Of a stretch of 64,000 nt of DNA, positions 53,495 through 63,043 are shown in pieces. The position numbers and the translations under genes were made by a program. Numbering within the stretch: the stretch's first letter is position 1; each line of letters opens with the position of its first letter. This stretch comes from Catenulispora pinistramenti (GTDB taxonomy: Bacteria; Actinomycetota; Actinomycetes; Streptomycetales; Catenulisporaceae): contig NZ_JAAFYZ010000021.1 in NCBI RefSeq assembly GCF_018274385.1, positions 1 to 64,000 on the forward strand. The letters run 5' to 3'. The notes under the pieces are model-generated. The model did not search any database. It had not been told where the DNA came from and worked only from the letters and a program-made list of their open reading frames with translations.

Positions 53495-54787
53495 CTAGGC
53501 CGGTTCCGGCGCGGTGATGTTCCCCGGGTTCTCCAAACTCCCCGCGCGCTCCGGCCGAGTCCGTTCGGCCCAGCGCGTGACCGACGGCCCCGCCGACCCG
53601 GCGGCGGCGAACCCCGCGCCCAGGATCACCCACCCGGGCCCGCCGAGCCCGAGCACCAACGCGGTCAGCAACGCCGGTCCGATCGCGCTCGCGGCGTCCA
53701 GGCCGAGCAACGTGAGTCCTTGGTACTGCCCTTGGGCGTGCGCCGGGGCCAGCTCGAAGCTCAACGAGAATCCGGCCGCCGTCACCCACACCCCGGCCCC
53801 GCACACCACCGCCGCGCCGCCGAGCAACACGACCGTCTCGGTCCAGCGCGGCCCGGATCCGCTGCCCGCCAACACCGCGCACCCCGCCGCGATCGCCAAT
53901 CCCGCGATCCGCAACGCCCGGCCGCCTTGCTCGGCCGTCTCTATCCGGCGGCCGACCGGTTGCATCAGCAACACCCCGACCAGGAAGTTCAGCCCGAAGA
54001 CCGCGGCGGCGACGCCGTGCGGGATGTGGGTGCGCGCGGCGATCCACAGCGGGATCAGCAGCGTCACCACCACCGCTTGCAGGTTTATCAGACCATTGAG
54101 AATCGCGAAAGCCGCGTAGGGCCGGTCCGCCAGCGCCGCGAACCGCCGGGTTCCCGGCGGCCGGGGCAGCGGCGCGAAGTCCGGCACCCGCAACAGCAGG
54201 AGCGCGCAGACCACATAGGAGACCGCGTTCACCAGGATGACTGTGAGGTACGCCCCGCGCGTGCCGATCTGGATCGCGACCGCCGCGAGCAGCGTTCCGG
54301 CCACCACCGCGACGCTCACGAACGTCCGCAGCTTCGCCCGGAACAGCGCCGGCCGCTCACCGCCGACCCGGCCTATCAACGCTCCGCGCGCCGCGTTGTT
54401 CGCCGCGTCCGCGACGTAGTCGAAGGCCGCCACCAGTGTGAAGGCCCACCACGAGTGGACGACCACGAACAGCGCCATCGTCACGGTCTGCACGGCGAGC
54501 GTCACCAACTGGACGGTGCGCGGCCCGACCCGGTCGGCGAGCGTCCCGGCCGGCACCGAACCGAGCAGAGCGGCCAGCCCGGCGATGCTCAACCCGGTCC
54601 CGACCTGGCGCGCCGGGATGCCCACGATCACCGTGAAGTACAGCGCCGACGTGGCCAGGAACATGCCGGTCCCGACCCGGTTCACGAAGCTCGACCACAC
54701 CAGCGCGCGTTGAGGTCCGGGTTCCGGCAGTTCCGGCAGCCAGCCGCGCAAGCGGCCCACGTCCGTGCCCCGACCCCCCTTGATCAT
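53495..54787 (-). CDS. MFS transporter
   Basis: A 430-residue, 12-helix major-facilitator protein, with the GTLADRVGPRTVQ loop 2-3 motif near residue 80. The substrate is unknown. The ATG at 54787 has TAGAGT exactly 7 bases upstream on the minus strand. It is divergent from ddl with only 37 bp between start codons. Confidence 0.85.
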   Translation of the reverse strand: MIKGGRGTDVGRLRGWLPELPEPGPQRALVWSSFVNRVGTGMFLATSALYFTVIVGIPARQVGTGLSIAGLAALLGSVPAGTLADRVGPRTVQLVTLAVQTVTMALFVVVHSWWAFTLVAAFDYVADAANNAARGALIGRVGGERPALFRAKLRTFVSVAVVAGTLLAAVAIQIGTRGAYLTVILVNAVSYVVCALLLLRVPDFAPLPRPPGTRRFAALADRPYAAFAILNGLINLQAVVVTLLIPLWIAARTHIPHGVAAAVFGLNFLVGVLLMQPVGRRIETAEQGGRALRIAGLAIAAGCAVLAGSGSGPRWTETVVLLGGAAVVCGAGVWVTAAGFSLSFELAPAHAQGQYQGLTLLGLDAASAIGPALLTALVLGLGGPGWVILGAGFAAAGSAGPSVTRWAERTRPERAGSLENPGNITAPEPA

Positions 54788-54794
54788 GCTTCGG

Positions 54795-54824
54795 ACTCTA
54801 CAAGGACTTAGGTATGGTCGGACC

Positions 54825-54827
<3 letters not shown>
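54795..54827. promoter_or_regulatory. back-to-back leaderless promoters with palindrome at ddl
   Basis: On the minus strand TAGAGT (54800-54795) serves the MFS gene. On the plus strand TATGGT (54813-54818) lies 6 bases before the ddl ATG. A 13-bp perfect palindrome ATGGTC-G-GACCAT (54814-54826) covers the ddl -10 and start codon, a possible repressor site. Confidence 0.55.
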
Positions 54828-55997
<1,170 letters not shown>

Positions 55998-56048
55998 CCC
56001 GCCTGCGCTGACTCGACCGCGGCTGTGGTGAACTCTGGCGGGCTCAGG

Positions 56049-56654
56049 TCACTGCACCTGGTCGTCGGCGAAGTGCCCGGCCCGGTCCGGGACGGTCTTC
56101 ACGATCAGCGGGGCCAGGTCCACCAGCGCGTTGGAGGCGTTCTGCTTCTGGGTCTGGCCGTCGTAGGGCACGGTGACCTCGACATACACCGCGCGGTCGG
56201 TGGTGGTGTACGTGACGTGGTCGCCGTGGTCCTCGATCAGCCAGTTGACCTGCGCGGTGTCATCGCCCATGTTCGCGTACTGGTTGCTCAGCGGGGTGTA
56301 GTCCGGGCCGCCGACCACGATCGCGGCCGGCTCGGCGACCCCGCACCGCAGGACGGTCGTGGGCGAGCCCCAGACCGCGGCCCGCTGTTTCACGTGGTCG
56401 TCCGCGCCGACCACTCCGCGCCGGTGGCCGCCCTCCAGCTCCGATGGCAGGGCCTTGACGAGGTTCGCGCAGGCGGACACCACGGCCGGGTCGGAGTCCG
56501 GCGGCAGATCGACGCCGACCGCGCCGGTGTGCCCGACGTGGTAGCCCCACACCGCGCCCAGGCATGCCAAAACCGCGGCTGTTCCTACAGCCGCGGCCGG
56601 TATCCACCTTTTCGCGTCTCCCGAGGTCGCTCCCACGGAAGACCGGTCTACCAC
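56049..56654 (-). CDS. DUF3515 family membrane-anchored protein
   Basis: A 201-residue protein: short basic N-terminus, one membrane helix (about residues 17-36) and an extracytoplasmic DUF3515 domain with VDLPPDSDPAVVSACANLVKALP (near 48) and RCGVAEPAA. It starts at GTG one base after the stop of the upstream Lrp-domain gene. Members accompany ddl and thiL in actinobacteria; function is unknown. Confidence 0.85.
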   Translation of the reverse strand: MVDRSSVGATSGDAKRWIPAAAVGTAAVLACLGAVWGYHVGHTGAVGVDLPPDSDPAVVSACANLVKALPSELEGGHRRGVVGADDHVKQRAAVWGSPTTVLRCGVAEPAAIVVGGPDYTPLSNQYANMGDDTAQVNWLIEDHGDHVTYTTTDRAVYVEVTVPYDGQTQKQNASNALVDLAPLIVKTVPDRAGHFADDQVQ

Positions 56655-56655
56655 A

Positions 56656-56895
56656 TCACTCGAAGTGCACGATGGGGCAGGTCAGTGTGCGGGTGATGCC
56701 CTCGATGACCTGGATCTTGGCGATCACCAGCCGGCCGAGCTCGTCCATGGTCCCGGCCTCGGCGCGGACGATGACGTCGTAGGGCCCGGTCACGTCTTCG
56801 GCGGTGGTGATGCCGCTCTCGAGTTCGGCGATCGCCTGCGCCACGGCGCCCGCCTTCCCCACCTCGGTCTGGACCAGGATGTACGCTTGAACCAC
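56656..56895 (-). CDS. stand-alone Lrp/AsnC effector (RAM) domain protein
   Basis: A 79-residue protein equal to the C-terminal ligand-binding domain of Lrp/AsnC regulators (VQAYILVQTEVGKA, GPYDVIVRAEAGTMDEL) with no helix-turn-helix. The GTG start is fixed by AGGAGG 4 bases upstream; longer frames upstream lack similarity. Such single-domain proteins may bind amino acids and modify full-length Lrp partners. Confidence 0.9.
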   Translation of the reverse strand: MVQAYILVQTEVGKAGAVAQAIAELESGITTAEDVTGPYDVIVRAEAGTMDELGRLVIAKIQVIEGITRTLTCPIVHFE

Positions 56896-57026
56896 GTGTC
56901 CTCCTACTGTCGGAAACGCCACCGTACCCTGCGGTTCCCTCATTCCGGGAGTCCATGCCCGCTGGGCGGACCGCCGCGGTTCACCCGATCGAGTACCACG
57001 GCGTGTCGCCGGGTTACCGTTCTGGC

Positions 57027-58151
57027 GTGGAGACCATCGACGATGTCGGCGAGTTCGGGCTGATCGCCCGCGTCCAGGCACGCCTGCCCCTGACCAGCCC
57101 CGACACCCCCGTCCCGGCCGGCGACGACGCCGCGCTGCTCAACGCCCCGGACGGCCGGCTGGCGGTCAGCACCGACCTGCTGCTGGAGGGCAACCACTTC
57201 CGCCGGGACTGGTCCAGCCCCCGTGACATCGGCCACAAGGCCGCGGCGCAGAACTTCAGCGACATCGTCGCGATGGGCGGCGTCCCCACCTCGCTGCTGC
57301 TGTCGATGGTGCTGCCCGGCGATCTGCCGGTGGCCTGGGTCGAGGAGTTCGCCGAGGGGGTGGCCGGGGAGTGCGCCGGGCTCGGGGCCATCGTGGCCGG
57401 CGGCGACATGGTGCGCGGCGAGCTGATCACGATCTCGGTGACGGTGCTCGGGACGCTGGAGGGCCGGGCCCCGGTGCTGCGGTCGGGGGCTCGGCCCGGG
57501 GACACGGTGGCGGTGGCCGGACGGCTGGGGTGGTCGGCGGCCGGGCTGGAATTGCTGCTGTCCGGCGAGAAAACGGGCGTTGAGGCTGGTGATGGCGCGG
57601 AGCAAGCGAGTGGTGGCGCGGCCCAAGCGGGGCCCTCGGGTTCGGTGGGGTCGGTGGCCGTGCCGGCTGAAGCGGGATCTGCGGGGTCGGTGGTCGTGCC
57701 GCTTGAATCGGGATCTGCGGCCAGGTCCGTGGCGCGTCCTGGAGCAGGGCCCGCGGAGTCGGCGGCCCCGCAGCCTGCTGACTATCTGAGCGCGCACCGC
57801 CGCCCGAGCCCGCCGTATGCGGCCGGTCCGCAGGCCGCCCGCGCCGGTGCCACCGCGATGCTCGATGTGAGCGACGGCCTGCTGGCCGACCTGACGCACC
57901 TGGCCGTGGCCAGCGGCGTCGCGGTCGACGTCGACAGCGCCCTGGCGGTCACCGCCCCCGGCCCGCGTCTCGACCTGGTTCTGACCGGGGGCGAGGACCA
58001 TGCGCTGGTCGCGACCTTCGCCCCGGGCGCCGGGCTGCCCGAGGGCTGGCGTCCGATCGGCACGGTCCATGAGGGCTCCGCGGCGGTGACCGTCGACGGC
58101 AAGGCGTGGGACGGCGCGGTCGGCTGGAGTCACTTCGGCCATTCGGAGTAG
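57027..58151 (+). CDS. thiL: thiamine-monophosphate kinase ThiL
   Basis: A 374-residue kinase that phosphorylates thiamine phosphate to thiamine diphosphate. GEFGLIARV, the Mg-binding VPAGDDAALL (near residue 32), NFSDIVAMGG (near 80) and the C-terminal DVSDGLLADL (near 283) are present. About 65 residues of Gly/Ser/Ala/Val-rich sequence (near 185-250) are inserted between the two domains, containing a 12-residue repeat. The GTG at 57027 has TACCGT 6 bases upstream. Confidence 0.93.
   Translation: METIDDVGEFGLIARVQARLPLTSPDTPVPAGDDAALLNAPDGRLAVSTDLLLEGNHFRRDWSSPRDIGHKAAAQNFSDIVAMGGVPTSLLLSMVLPGDLPVAWVEEFAEGVAGECAGLGAIVAGGDMVRGELITISVTVLGTLEGRAPVLRSGARPGDTVAVAGRLGWSAAGLELLLSGEKTGVEAGDGAEQASGGAAQAGPSGSVGSVAVPAEAGSAGSVVVPLESGSAARSVARPGAGPAESAAPQPADYLSAHRRPSPPYAAGPQAARAGATAMLDVSDGLLADLTHLAVASGVAVDVDSALAVTAPGPRLDLVLTGGEDHALVATFAPGAGLPEGWRPIGTVHEGSAAVTVDGKAWDGAVGWSHFGHSE
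57647..57718. repeat. 36-bp tandem repeat inside thiL
   Basis: Two 36-bp units (57647-57682 and 57683-57718, with about four mismatches) encode GSVAVPAEAGSA and GSVVVPLESGSA in the inserted loop of ThiL. Confidence 0.85.
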
Positions 58152-58182
58152 TGCCGGAGTAGGGCCCGCGCCTGGCCCCCGG

Positions 58183-59580
58183 TCAGGCACCGCGCCGCGT
58201 CAGCCCGGTGAGCACCAGCGTGACCAGGGCCCCGACGGCCATCGCGATCCCGGCGGCGTGCATCCCGGACAGTGTGCCGAGGATCGCGACGCCCAGCGCG
58301 CTGCCGGTCTGCCGGGCGGCGTTCAGCGCGCCCTGGCCGGTCGCGGCGAGTGCGCGCGGGGTGGCCACGGCCATGTCCGCGGTGATCGACGGGATGGTCA
58401 TCGTGGTCGCCAGCGCCATCAGCACCTGGGCCAGGATCACCACCGCCAGCGAGGTGTGCGCGCCGACCGTGGACAGGAGCGCGCCGACCGCGATGTTCGC
58501 CACCATCGCGACCATCACCATCGGCCGGGCGCCGAACCGGTGCGCCAGCCGGCTGGTCAGCAACGGCAGGAAGCACATCGGGACCATCATCGGCAGGAAC
58601 GCGACGCCGGTCATGGCCGCGCTCAGATGCCGCGTCTGCTCCAGCCACAGCGTGAGTGAGTACAGCAGGCCGTAGAAGATGTAGTTCGCGGAGACCGCGG
58701 TCACCAGGTTGTTGCGGACCCGGCCCAGGCGCAGCAGCTCCGGCGGCAGCACCGGGGTCTGGGCCCGGCGCTCGACGAACGCCACCGCGACGGCGGCCAG
58801 TACCGCGAGCCCCAGCGCGGTCAGCGGCGCCGGCCTGCCCCAGCCTTCAGTGCCGGCGTCGACCAGGCCGTAGGTCAGGGCGCTGAGCGCGACGGTGAAC
58901 AGGACCAGGCCGGGGATGTCGAACTTCTTGCGGTGCTCGGACCGGTGCGAGGACAGCCCGCGGACCAGGAACCAGGAGGCGAGCGCCAGCGGCGGGTTCA
59001 CGACGAACACCAGCCGCCAGCCGCCGGCCGCGACCAGCGCGCCGCCGAGCACCGGCCCGACGGCCAGCCCGATCCCGGACAGCGCGGCCCACGCGCCGAT
59101 CGCCTTCGTCCGCTCCTTGGCGTCGGGGTAGAGCCCGGCCAGCAGCGCGAGCGAGGCCGGGACCATGCCGGCCGCGGCGGCGCCGAGCAGCGCCCGGCCG
59201 GCGATCAGGCCGGCGGCGTTCGGGGCCAGCGCGCACAGCAGGGATATCAGCCCGAACAGGGCGACCGCGCTCTGATACACCTTCCGCGCGCCGAACCGGT
59301 CGGCGATCGCGCCGGAGGCCAGCATCAGACCGGCGAACACGACGGTGTAGGCGTCCACGGTCCAGGGCAGCGCCGCAGCCGAGGCGTGCAGGTGAGTCTT
59401 CACATCGGGGAGGGCGACGTTGAGGATCGTCGCGTCGAGCAGGACCATGAAGTTGCCGGCCACGATGCCGGCGAACGCGGCCTTGGCCCGGGGGCTCGCC
59501 GGTGTCGGCTCGGGACGAGCGGTAGGACCGGTGACGGTGTCTCCGGTGTTCTTCGGTGCGGCTTCGTCGATCAGTGCCAT
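58183..59580 (-). CDS. DHA2-family (EmrB/QacA-like) drug exporter
   Basis: A 465-residue, 14-helix major-facilitator exporter. The family signature LLDATILNVALPDVKTHL (near residue 48), the DRFGARKVYQ loop and the motif C-like ALSGIGLAVGPVLGGAL (near 168) are seen. The promoter region shared with the divergent Dabb gene contains a LysR-type T-N11-A operator (59638-59652) that matches one before the lysR gene at 60478, so expression is probably LysR-controlled. Confidence 0.9.
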   Translation of the reverse strand: MALIDEAAPKNTGDTVTGPTARPEPTPASPRAKAAFAGIVAGNFMVLLDATILNVALPDVKTHLHASAAALPWTVDAYTVVFAGLMLASGAIADRFGARKVYQSAVALFGLISLLCALAPNAAGLIAGRALLGAAAAGMVPASLALLAGLYPDAKERTKAIGAWAALSGIGLAVGPVLGGALVAAGGWRLVFVVNPPLALASWFLVRGLSSHRSEHRKKFDIPGLVLFTVALSALTYGLVDAGTEGWGRPAPLTALGLAVLAAVAVAFVERRAQTPVLPPELLRLGRVRNNLVTAVSANYIFYGLLYSLTLWLEQTRHLSAAMTGVAFLPMMVPMCFLPLLTSRLAHRFGARPMVMVAMVANIAVGALLSTVGAHTSLAVVILAQVLMALATTMTIPSITADMAVATPRALAATGQGALNAARQTGSALGVAILGTLSGMHAAGIAMAVGALVTLVLTGLTRRGA

Positions 59581-59637
59581 GGCTCGAGGATCGGGCCGGC
59601 CCCGCTCCGGCCGACAGGCCGTCTTTCCGATCGCCCC

Positions 59638-59652
59638 ATCGGAGACTCCGAT
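59638..59652. promoter_or_regulatory. LysR-type operator (exporter/Dabb intergenic region)
   Basis: ATCGGAGACTCCGAT is a perfect 6-bp inverted repeat with a 3-base centre and contains the T-N11-A pattern of LysR sites. It is nearly the same as 60449-60463 and is flanked by similar bases on both sides. Confidence 0.7.
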
Positions 59653-59688
59653 GGCGGGAAGGGCCGAGCCTGCGCGAGGATTCAGGGC

Positions 59689-59976
59689 ATGATCCGAAGC
59701 ATATTGCTCCTGAAGTTCACCCCCGAGGCGACCGACGAGCAGATCGAGGCGTTCGGCGCGGCCCTGGCGGCGGTGCCGTTCGAGCGGCGCCGGCACTTCG
59801 AGTTCCACCGCGACGTCCGGCTGACGGACGACGCGATGGACGCCGCGGTGATCGCCGACTTCGACGACGAGGAGGCCTACCGGGCCTGGGTCGCGGACCC
59901 CGGCCACCACCAGGTGCGGTCCACGTATCTGGACCCGATCCGCGCGCAGCGGGACCGGATTCTGTTCCGCATCTGA
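59689..59976 (+). CDS. Dabb (stress-responsive alpha/beta barrel) domain protein
   Basis: A 95-residue protein with the dimeric ferredoxin-like Dabb fold: IRSILLLKFTPEATDEQIEAF at the start and YRAWVADPGHHQVR near residue 65. The His-containing AWVADPGHHQ stretch is typical. It is divergent from the exporter and shares its LysR-type operator. Confidence 0.87.
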   Translation: MIRSILLLKFTPEATDEQIEAFGAALAAVPFERRRHFEFHRDVRLTDDAMDAAVIADFDDEEAYRAWVADPGHHQVRSTYLDPIRAQRDRILFRI

Positions 59977-60047
59977 CCGACCGCCGACCGCCGACCGCGC
60001 GCCGACTGCGGACCGAACTCCGACCGCCGGACCGAACCCCGGCCGGC

Positions 60048-60335
60048 TCAGTCAGCCACCCAGGTGCCCAGCACCGGGTTGAACTCGTTGATCCGGACCC
60101 GGGCGACCAGATCGGCCTCGGCGAAGGGGTCGTGCTCCAGCAGCTTCTTCAGCGCCGCCTCGTCCTCGGCTTCGAAGACCAGCAGCGCCCCGGTGTTGTT
60201 CACCCACGGCCCCGAAACCAGCAGTTCCCCGCGGTCCTGGGCCTCGCGCAGGAAAGCGCGGTGGGCCGGGCGGATCTCGTCCCGCTTGGCGGTGTCCGCG
60301 GTGTAGACGTATTCGACGGCGAAGCGAGCCACCAT
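60048..60335 (-). CDS. YciI family protein
   Basis: A 95-residue protein of the YciI fold (MVARFAVEYVYTADTAKRDEIRPAHRAFL), with the conserved His near residue 25 and the HDPFAEADLV segment (near 68). AAGGAG is close to the ATG. Function in vivo is unknown; fold relatives include chloro-catechol and muconolactone enzymes. It is divergent from the lysR gene. Confidence 0.9.
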   Translation of the reverse strand: MVARFAVEYVYTADTAKRDEIRPAHRAFLREAQDRGELLVSGPWVNNTGALLVFEAEDEAALKKLLEHDPFAEADLVARVRINEFNPVLGTWVAD

Positions 60336-60448
60336 GTCTCCTTGGGAATGGAAGTTTCAGTCCAGCGACGGCGTTCTGTACAAAGGCTCCGGAGGGACCG
60401 GCGCGCGGCCCCCGGGTCCGCACGCACCGTATCCTGCGGACCGCCCCT

Positions 60449-60463
60449 ATCGGAGAAGCCGAT
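60449..60463. promoter_or_regulatory. LysR-type operator (yciI/lysR intergenic region)
   Basis: ATCGGAGAAGCCGAT has 5-bp inverted arms and a T-N11-A core. It lies just upstream of a CAGGAT -10-like element before the lysR ATG, as expected for autoregulation. Confidence 0.7.
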
Positions 60464-60477
60464 GGCAGGATGGTGGC

Positions 60478-61380
60478 ATGGACACCCGACAGTTGCGCGC
60501 GTTCCTCGCGGTGGTCGAGACCGGCGGCATCTCCGCGGCCGCCGACCAGCTCGGCTACGCGCAGAGCAGCGTCAGCGACCAGCTGCGCACCCTGGAGCGC
60601 GACGTCGGGACCCCGCTGCTGAACCGCACGAGCATCGGCACCGTCCCGACCGAGGCCGGGCAGCGCCTGCTCCCGTACGCCCGCCGGATGCTGGACCTGG
60701 ACGGCGAGATGCGCCGTACTGTCTCCGGCCGGCGCCCGCTGCTGCGTATCGGCGCGCTCCAGTCGCTGGCCGACGAGTGGCTGCCCGAGGTCCTGACCGC
60801 GTTCGACCACGGCGCCGCGGGCCCGGAGACCGCGGACGTCACGGTCACCGTCACCAGCCGCACCCGCCTGATGGAGGAGCTGCTGGAGGGACGTCTGGAC
60901 GCGGTGTTCACGCTGGACAGCGGCCCCGCCTACGACGGCCCGACCGCGGTGGTCGGCACCGACCGCGTGGTGCTGGTCACGGCCCCGTCGCACCCGCTGG
61001 CCGGCGTGCACCCGCTGACGCTGGACGACGTGCGGCGCACGGAGTTCATGGTGACCGAGATCGGCTGCATCTACCGGCAGCTCTTCGACGAGTGCGGTCG
61101 CGACCTGGGCCCGTCGCTGAAGATCGCGATGATCACCGGCTCGCTGAACGCCTTGCGCCGGCTGACTGTGAACGGCCGCGGAGCGGCGCTGCTGCCGCGC
61201 TTCTCGGTGCAGGCGGAGCTGGAGTCGGGGGACCTGGTGATGCTGGACCTGAAGGAAGGGCTGGCGCCGCTGACGATCGAGGCGCGGTGGCGGGACGAGA
61301 TCGGGCCGGGTGCGGCGCCGCTGCGCGCATTGGTGGAGCTGACGCAGAAGTTCAGCCCGGCGGCTTGGGCGATGGCGTAA
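60478..61380 (+). CDS. LysR-family transcriptional regulator
   Basis: A 300-residue regulator. The N-terminal winged helix (RQLRAFLAVVETGGISAAAD, LGYAQSSVSDQLRTLE) is followed by a periplasmic-binding-like effector domain (about residues 90-295). Two matching T-N11-A palindromes, one at its own promoter and one 0.8 kb upstream between the exporter and the Dabb gene, mark its probable regulon. The inducer is unknown. Confidence 0.93.
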   Translation: MDTRQLRAFLAVVETGGISAAADQLGYAQSSVSDQLRTLERDVGTPLLNRTSIGTVPTEAGQRLLPYARRMLDLDGEMRRTVSGRRPLLRIGALQSLADEWLPEVLTAFDHGAAGPETADVTVTVTSRTRLMEELLEGRLDAVFTLDSGPAYDGPTAVVGTDRVVLVTAPSHPLAGVHPLTLDDVRRTEFMVTEIGCIYRQLFDECGRDLGPSLKIAMITGSLNALRRLTVNGRGAALLPRFSVQAELESGDLVMLDLKEGLAPLTIEARWRDEIGPGAAPLRALVELTQKFSPAAWAMA

Positions 61381-61479
61381 GCGCATCAAGCCGGTAGTGC
61401 CTCGGTGGCCGGTGCCAGTGCCGGCACTGGCCACCACTTCCATTGGCCTCGCGGGTTCGGGTCCGGCAAGCTGGCGATC

Positions 61480-62022
61480 ATGACCGATGTGGCGACCGAT
61501 GTGGTGATCCGCGATGGTGCCGCGGGCGAGGTCGCGGCTGATGTCGCCGATGCCGCGCAGGGTCTTTTCGCCGAGCTGGTGGCCGGCGGCGCGGCGCTCG
61601 GTTGGGTGGATCCGCCTTCGAGGGCTGAGATCGGCGCCTTGCTGGCGAAGGTGGCTGCGGCGGCGCGCGCTGGGGACGGCGCCCTGCGGCTGGCCTACTC
61701 CGGCGATCGGTTGGCGGGCCTCGGCTATTGGCTGCGCTACGAGCGGCCTACACATCGTCCTCATGCCGATCTGGAGAAGCTCGCCGTCGCCTCCGAAACG
61801 CAGGGCATGGGAGTCGGCCGTCTGTTGGCCTCCGCGCTGGTCGACAGTGCCCGCGAGGCCGGCATCGAGGTACTGACCCTGGACGCCCGCGGCGACAACG
61901 AGAACGCGCTTCATCTCTACCGCACGCTCGGCTTCCGCGAGTACGGCCGCCTCCCGGACTTCGTCGCGGTGGGAGATCGCCGTTACGACAAGGTCTTCTC
62001 CATGCTCGATCTCCGAGCCTGA
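61480..62022 (+). CDS. GNAT family N-acetyltransferase
   Basis: A 180-residue acyltransferase. Acetyl-CoA motif A is [24 protein letters not shown] (near residue 102), and [18 protein letters not shown] (near 144) is motif B. The ATG at 61480 aligns with the family start; an in-frame GTG at 61405 adds 25 unrelated residues. The substrate is unknown. Confidence 0.88.
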   Translation: MTDVATDVVIRDGAAGEVAADVADAAQGLFAELVAGGAALGWVDPPSRAEIGALLAKVAAAARAGDGALRLAYSGDRLAGLGYWLRYERPTHRPHADLEKLAVASETQGMGVGRLLASALVDSAREAGIEVLTLDARGDNENALHLYRTLGFREYGRLPDFVAVGDRRYDKVFSMLDLRA

Positions 62023-62070
62023 CCGCTCTGGCTTCCTATACCGCCGGCCACGGCTCGTATGCTGATCACC

Positions 62071-62889
62071 ATGTCCGCAGCCACCGCCCCGCCCCGCGTC
62101 CTCACCATCGCCGGAAGCGACTCCGGGGGCGGCGCGGGCATCCAGGCCGACCTGAAGACGATGCTGGCGCACGGTGTGCACGGCATGTCCGTGCTGACCG
62201 CCGTCACCGCGCAGAACTCGGTCGGGGTGCAGGATTTCTGGGCGCTGCCGATCGAGGCGGTGGAGCGCCAGTTCCGCTCGGTCGTGGACGACATCGGCGT
62301 GGACGCGATCAAGACCGGCATGCTCGCCTCGCCCGAGCTGACCTCGACGGTGGCCCGGCTGATCGGCACCCTCGACCCGGCGCTCCCGGTGCCGGTGGTG
62401 GTCGACCCGGTCAGCGTCTCGAAGCACGGCGACGCGCTGCTGGCCCCCGAGGCGCTCGACGCGCTGCGCACCGAACTGCTGCCGCGCGCCACCGTGGTCA
62501 CGCCGAACCTGGACGAGGTGCGCCTGATCACCGGCCTGGAGGTCGAGGCCGAGGGCCAGATGGTCCAGGCCGCGCGGGCGCTCGCCGACTTCGGGCCGCG
62601 CTGGGTGCTGGTGAAGGGCGGGCATCTGAGCGACAGCCCGGAATCGGTGGACCTGCTGGTCGGCCCGGACGGCGCCGAGCACTGGTTCCGCGCGCCCCGC
62701 CACGACAACCGCCACACCCACGGCACCGGCTGCACGCTCGCCAGCGCCATCGCCTCCCGGCTGGCGATCGGGGATGACGTCCCGACAGCGGTGGCTGCCG
62801 CCAAGGAGTACGTCACCGGCGGTATCGCGGCCGGCTTCCCGCTGGGCGCGGGCATCGGTCCGGTGGACCACGGCTGGCGCTGGCGGTAG
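62071..62889 (+). CDS. thiD: hydroxymethylpyrimidine kinase/HMP-phosphate kinase ThiD
   Basis: A 272-residue ribokinase-family kinase with [19 protein letters not shown] (near residue 14) and the anion-hole/catalytic [14 protein letters not shown] (near 214). It makes hydroxymethylpyrimidine diphosphate for thiamine. TATGCT is exactly 7 bases before the ATG with no Shine-Dalgarno and no TPP riboswitch. The stop lies in a gcggta microrepeat. Confidence 0.95.
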   Translation: MSAATAPPRVLTIAGSDSGGGAGIQADLKTMLAHGVHGMSVLTAVTAQNSVGVQDFWALPIEAVERQFRSVVDDIGVDAIKTGMLASPELTSTVARLIGTLDPALPVPVVVDPVSVSKHGDALLAPEALDALRTELLPRATVVTPNLDEVRLITGLEVEAEGQMVQAARALADFGPRWVLVKGGHLSDSPESVDLLVGPDGAEHWFRAPRHDNRHTHGTGCTLASAIASRLAIGDDVPTAVAAAKEYVTGGIAAGFPLGAGIGPVDHGWRWR

Positions 62890-62965
62890 CGGTAGCGGTA
62901 AGCGTTTCGCGCCTTTCGTCTCCCGGCGCAATCGCAACGCAAGCGCGGCGGTCTAGCTTGGAGCC

Positions 62966-63004
62966 GTCCGGAGGGACGGGAACTGCCTACTCATCCCTCC
63001 GGAC
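62966..63004. terminator. terminator between convergent thiD and egtD
   Basis: An 11-bp perfect stem (gtccggaggga at 62966-62976 with tccctccggac at 62994-63004) has a 17-base loop. It lies between two converging genes and can serve both. Confidence 0.7.
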
Positions 63005-63043
63005 GACCTCAGATGACTTCAGACGGTCTCGAACGGCCCGATC

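Noticed and set aside
61980..62070. TPP riboswitch upstream of thiD
   Set aside because: Less than 50 bases separate the genes, no conserved TPP core is present and a -10 lies 7 bases before the start codon.
60052..62937. A 961-codon open frame on the minus strand
   Set aside because: It is antisense to lysR, the GNAT gene and thiD and has no domain or codon-usage support.
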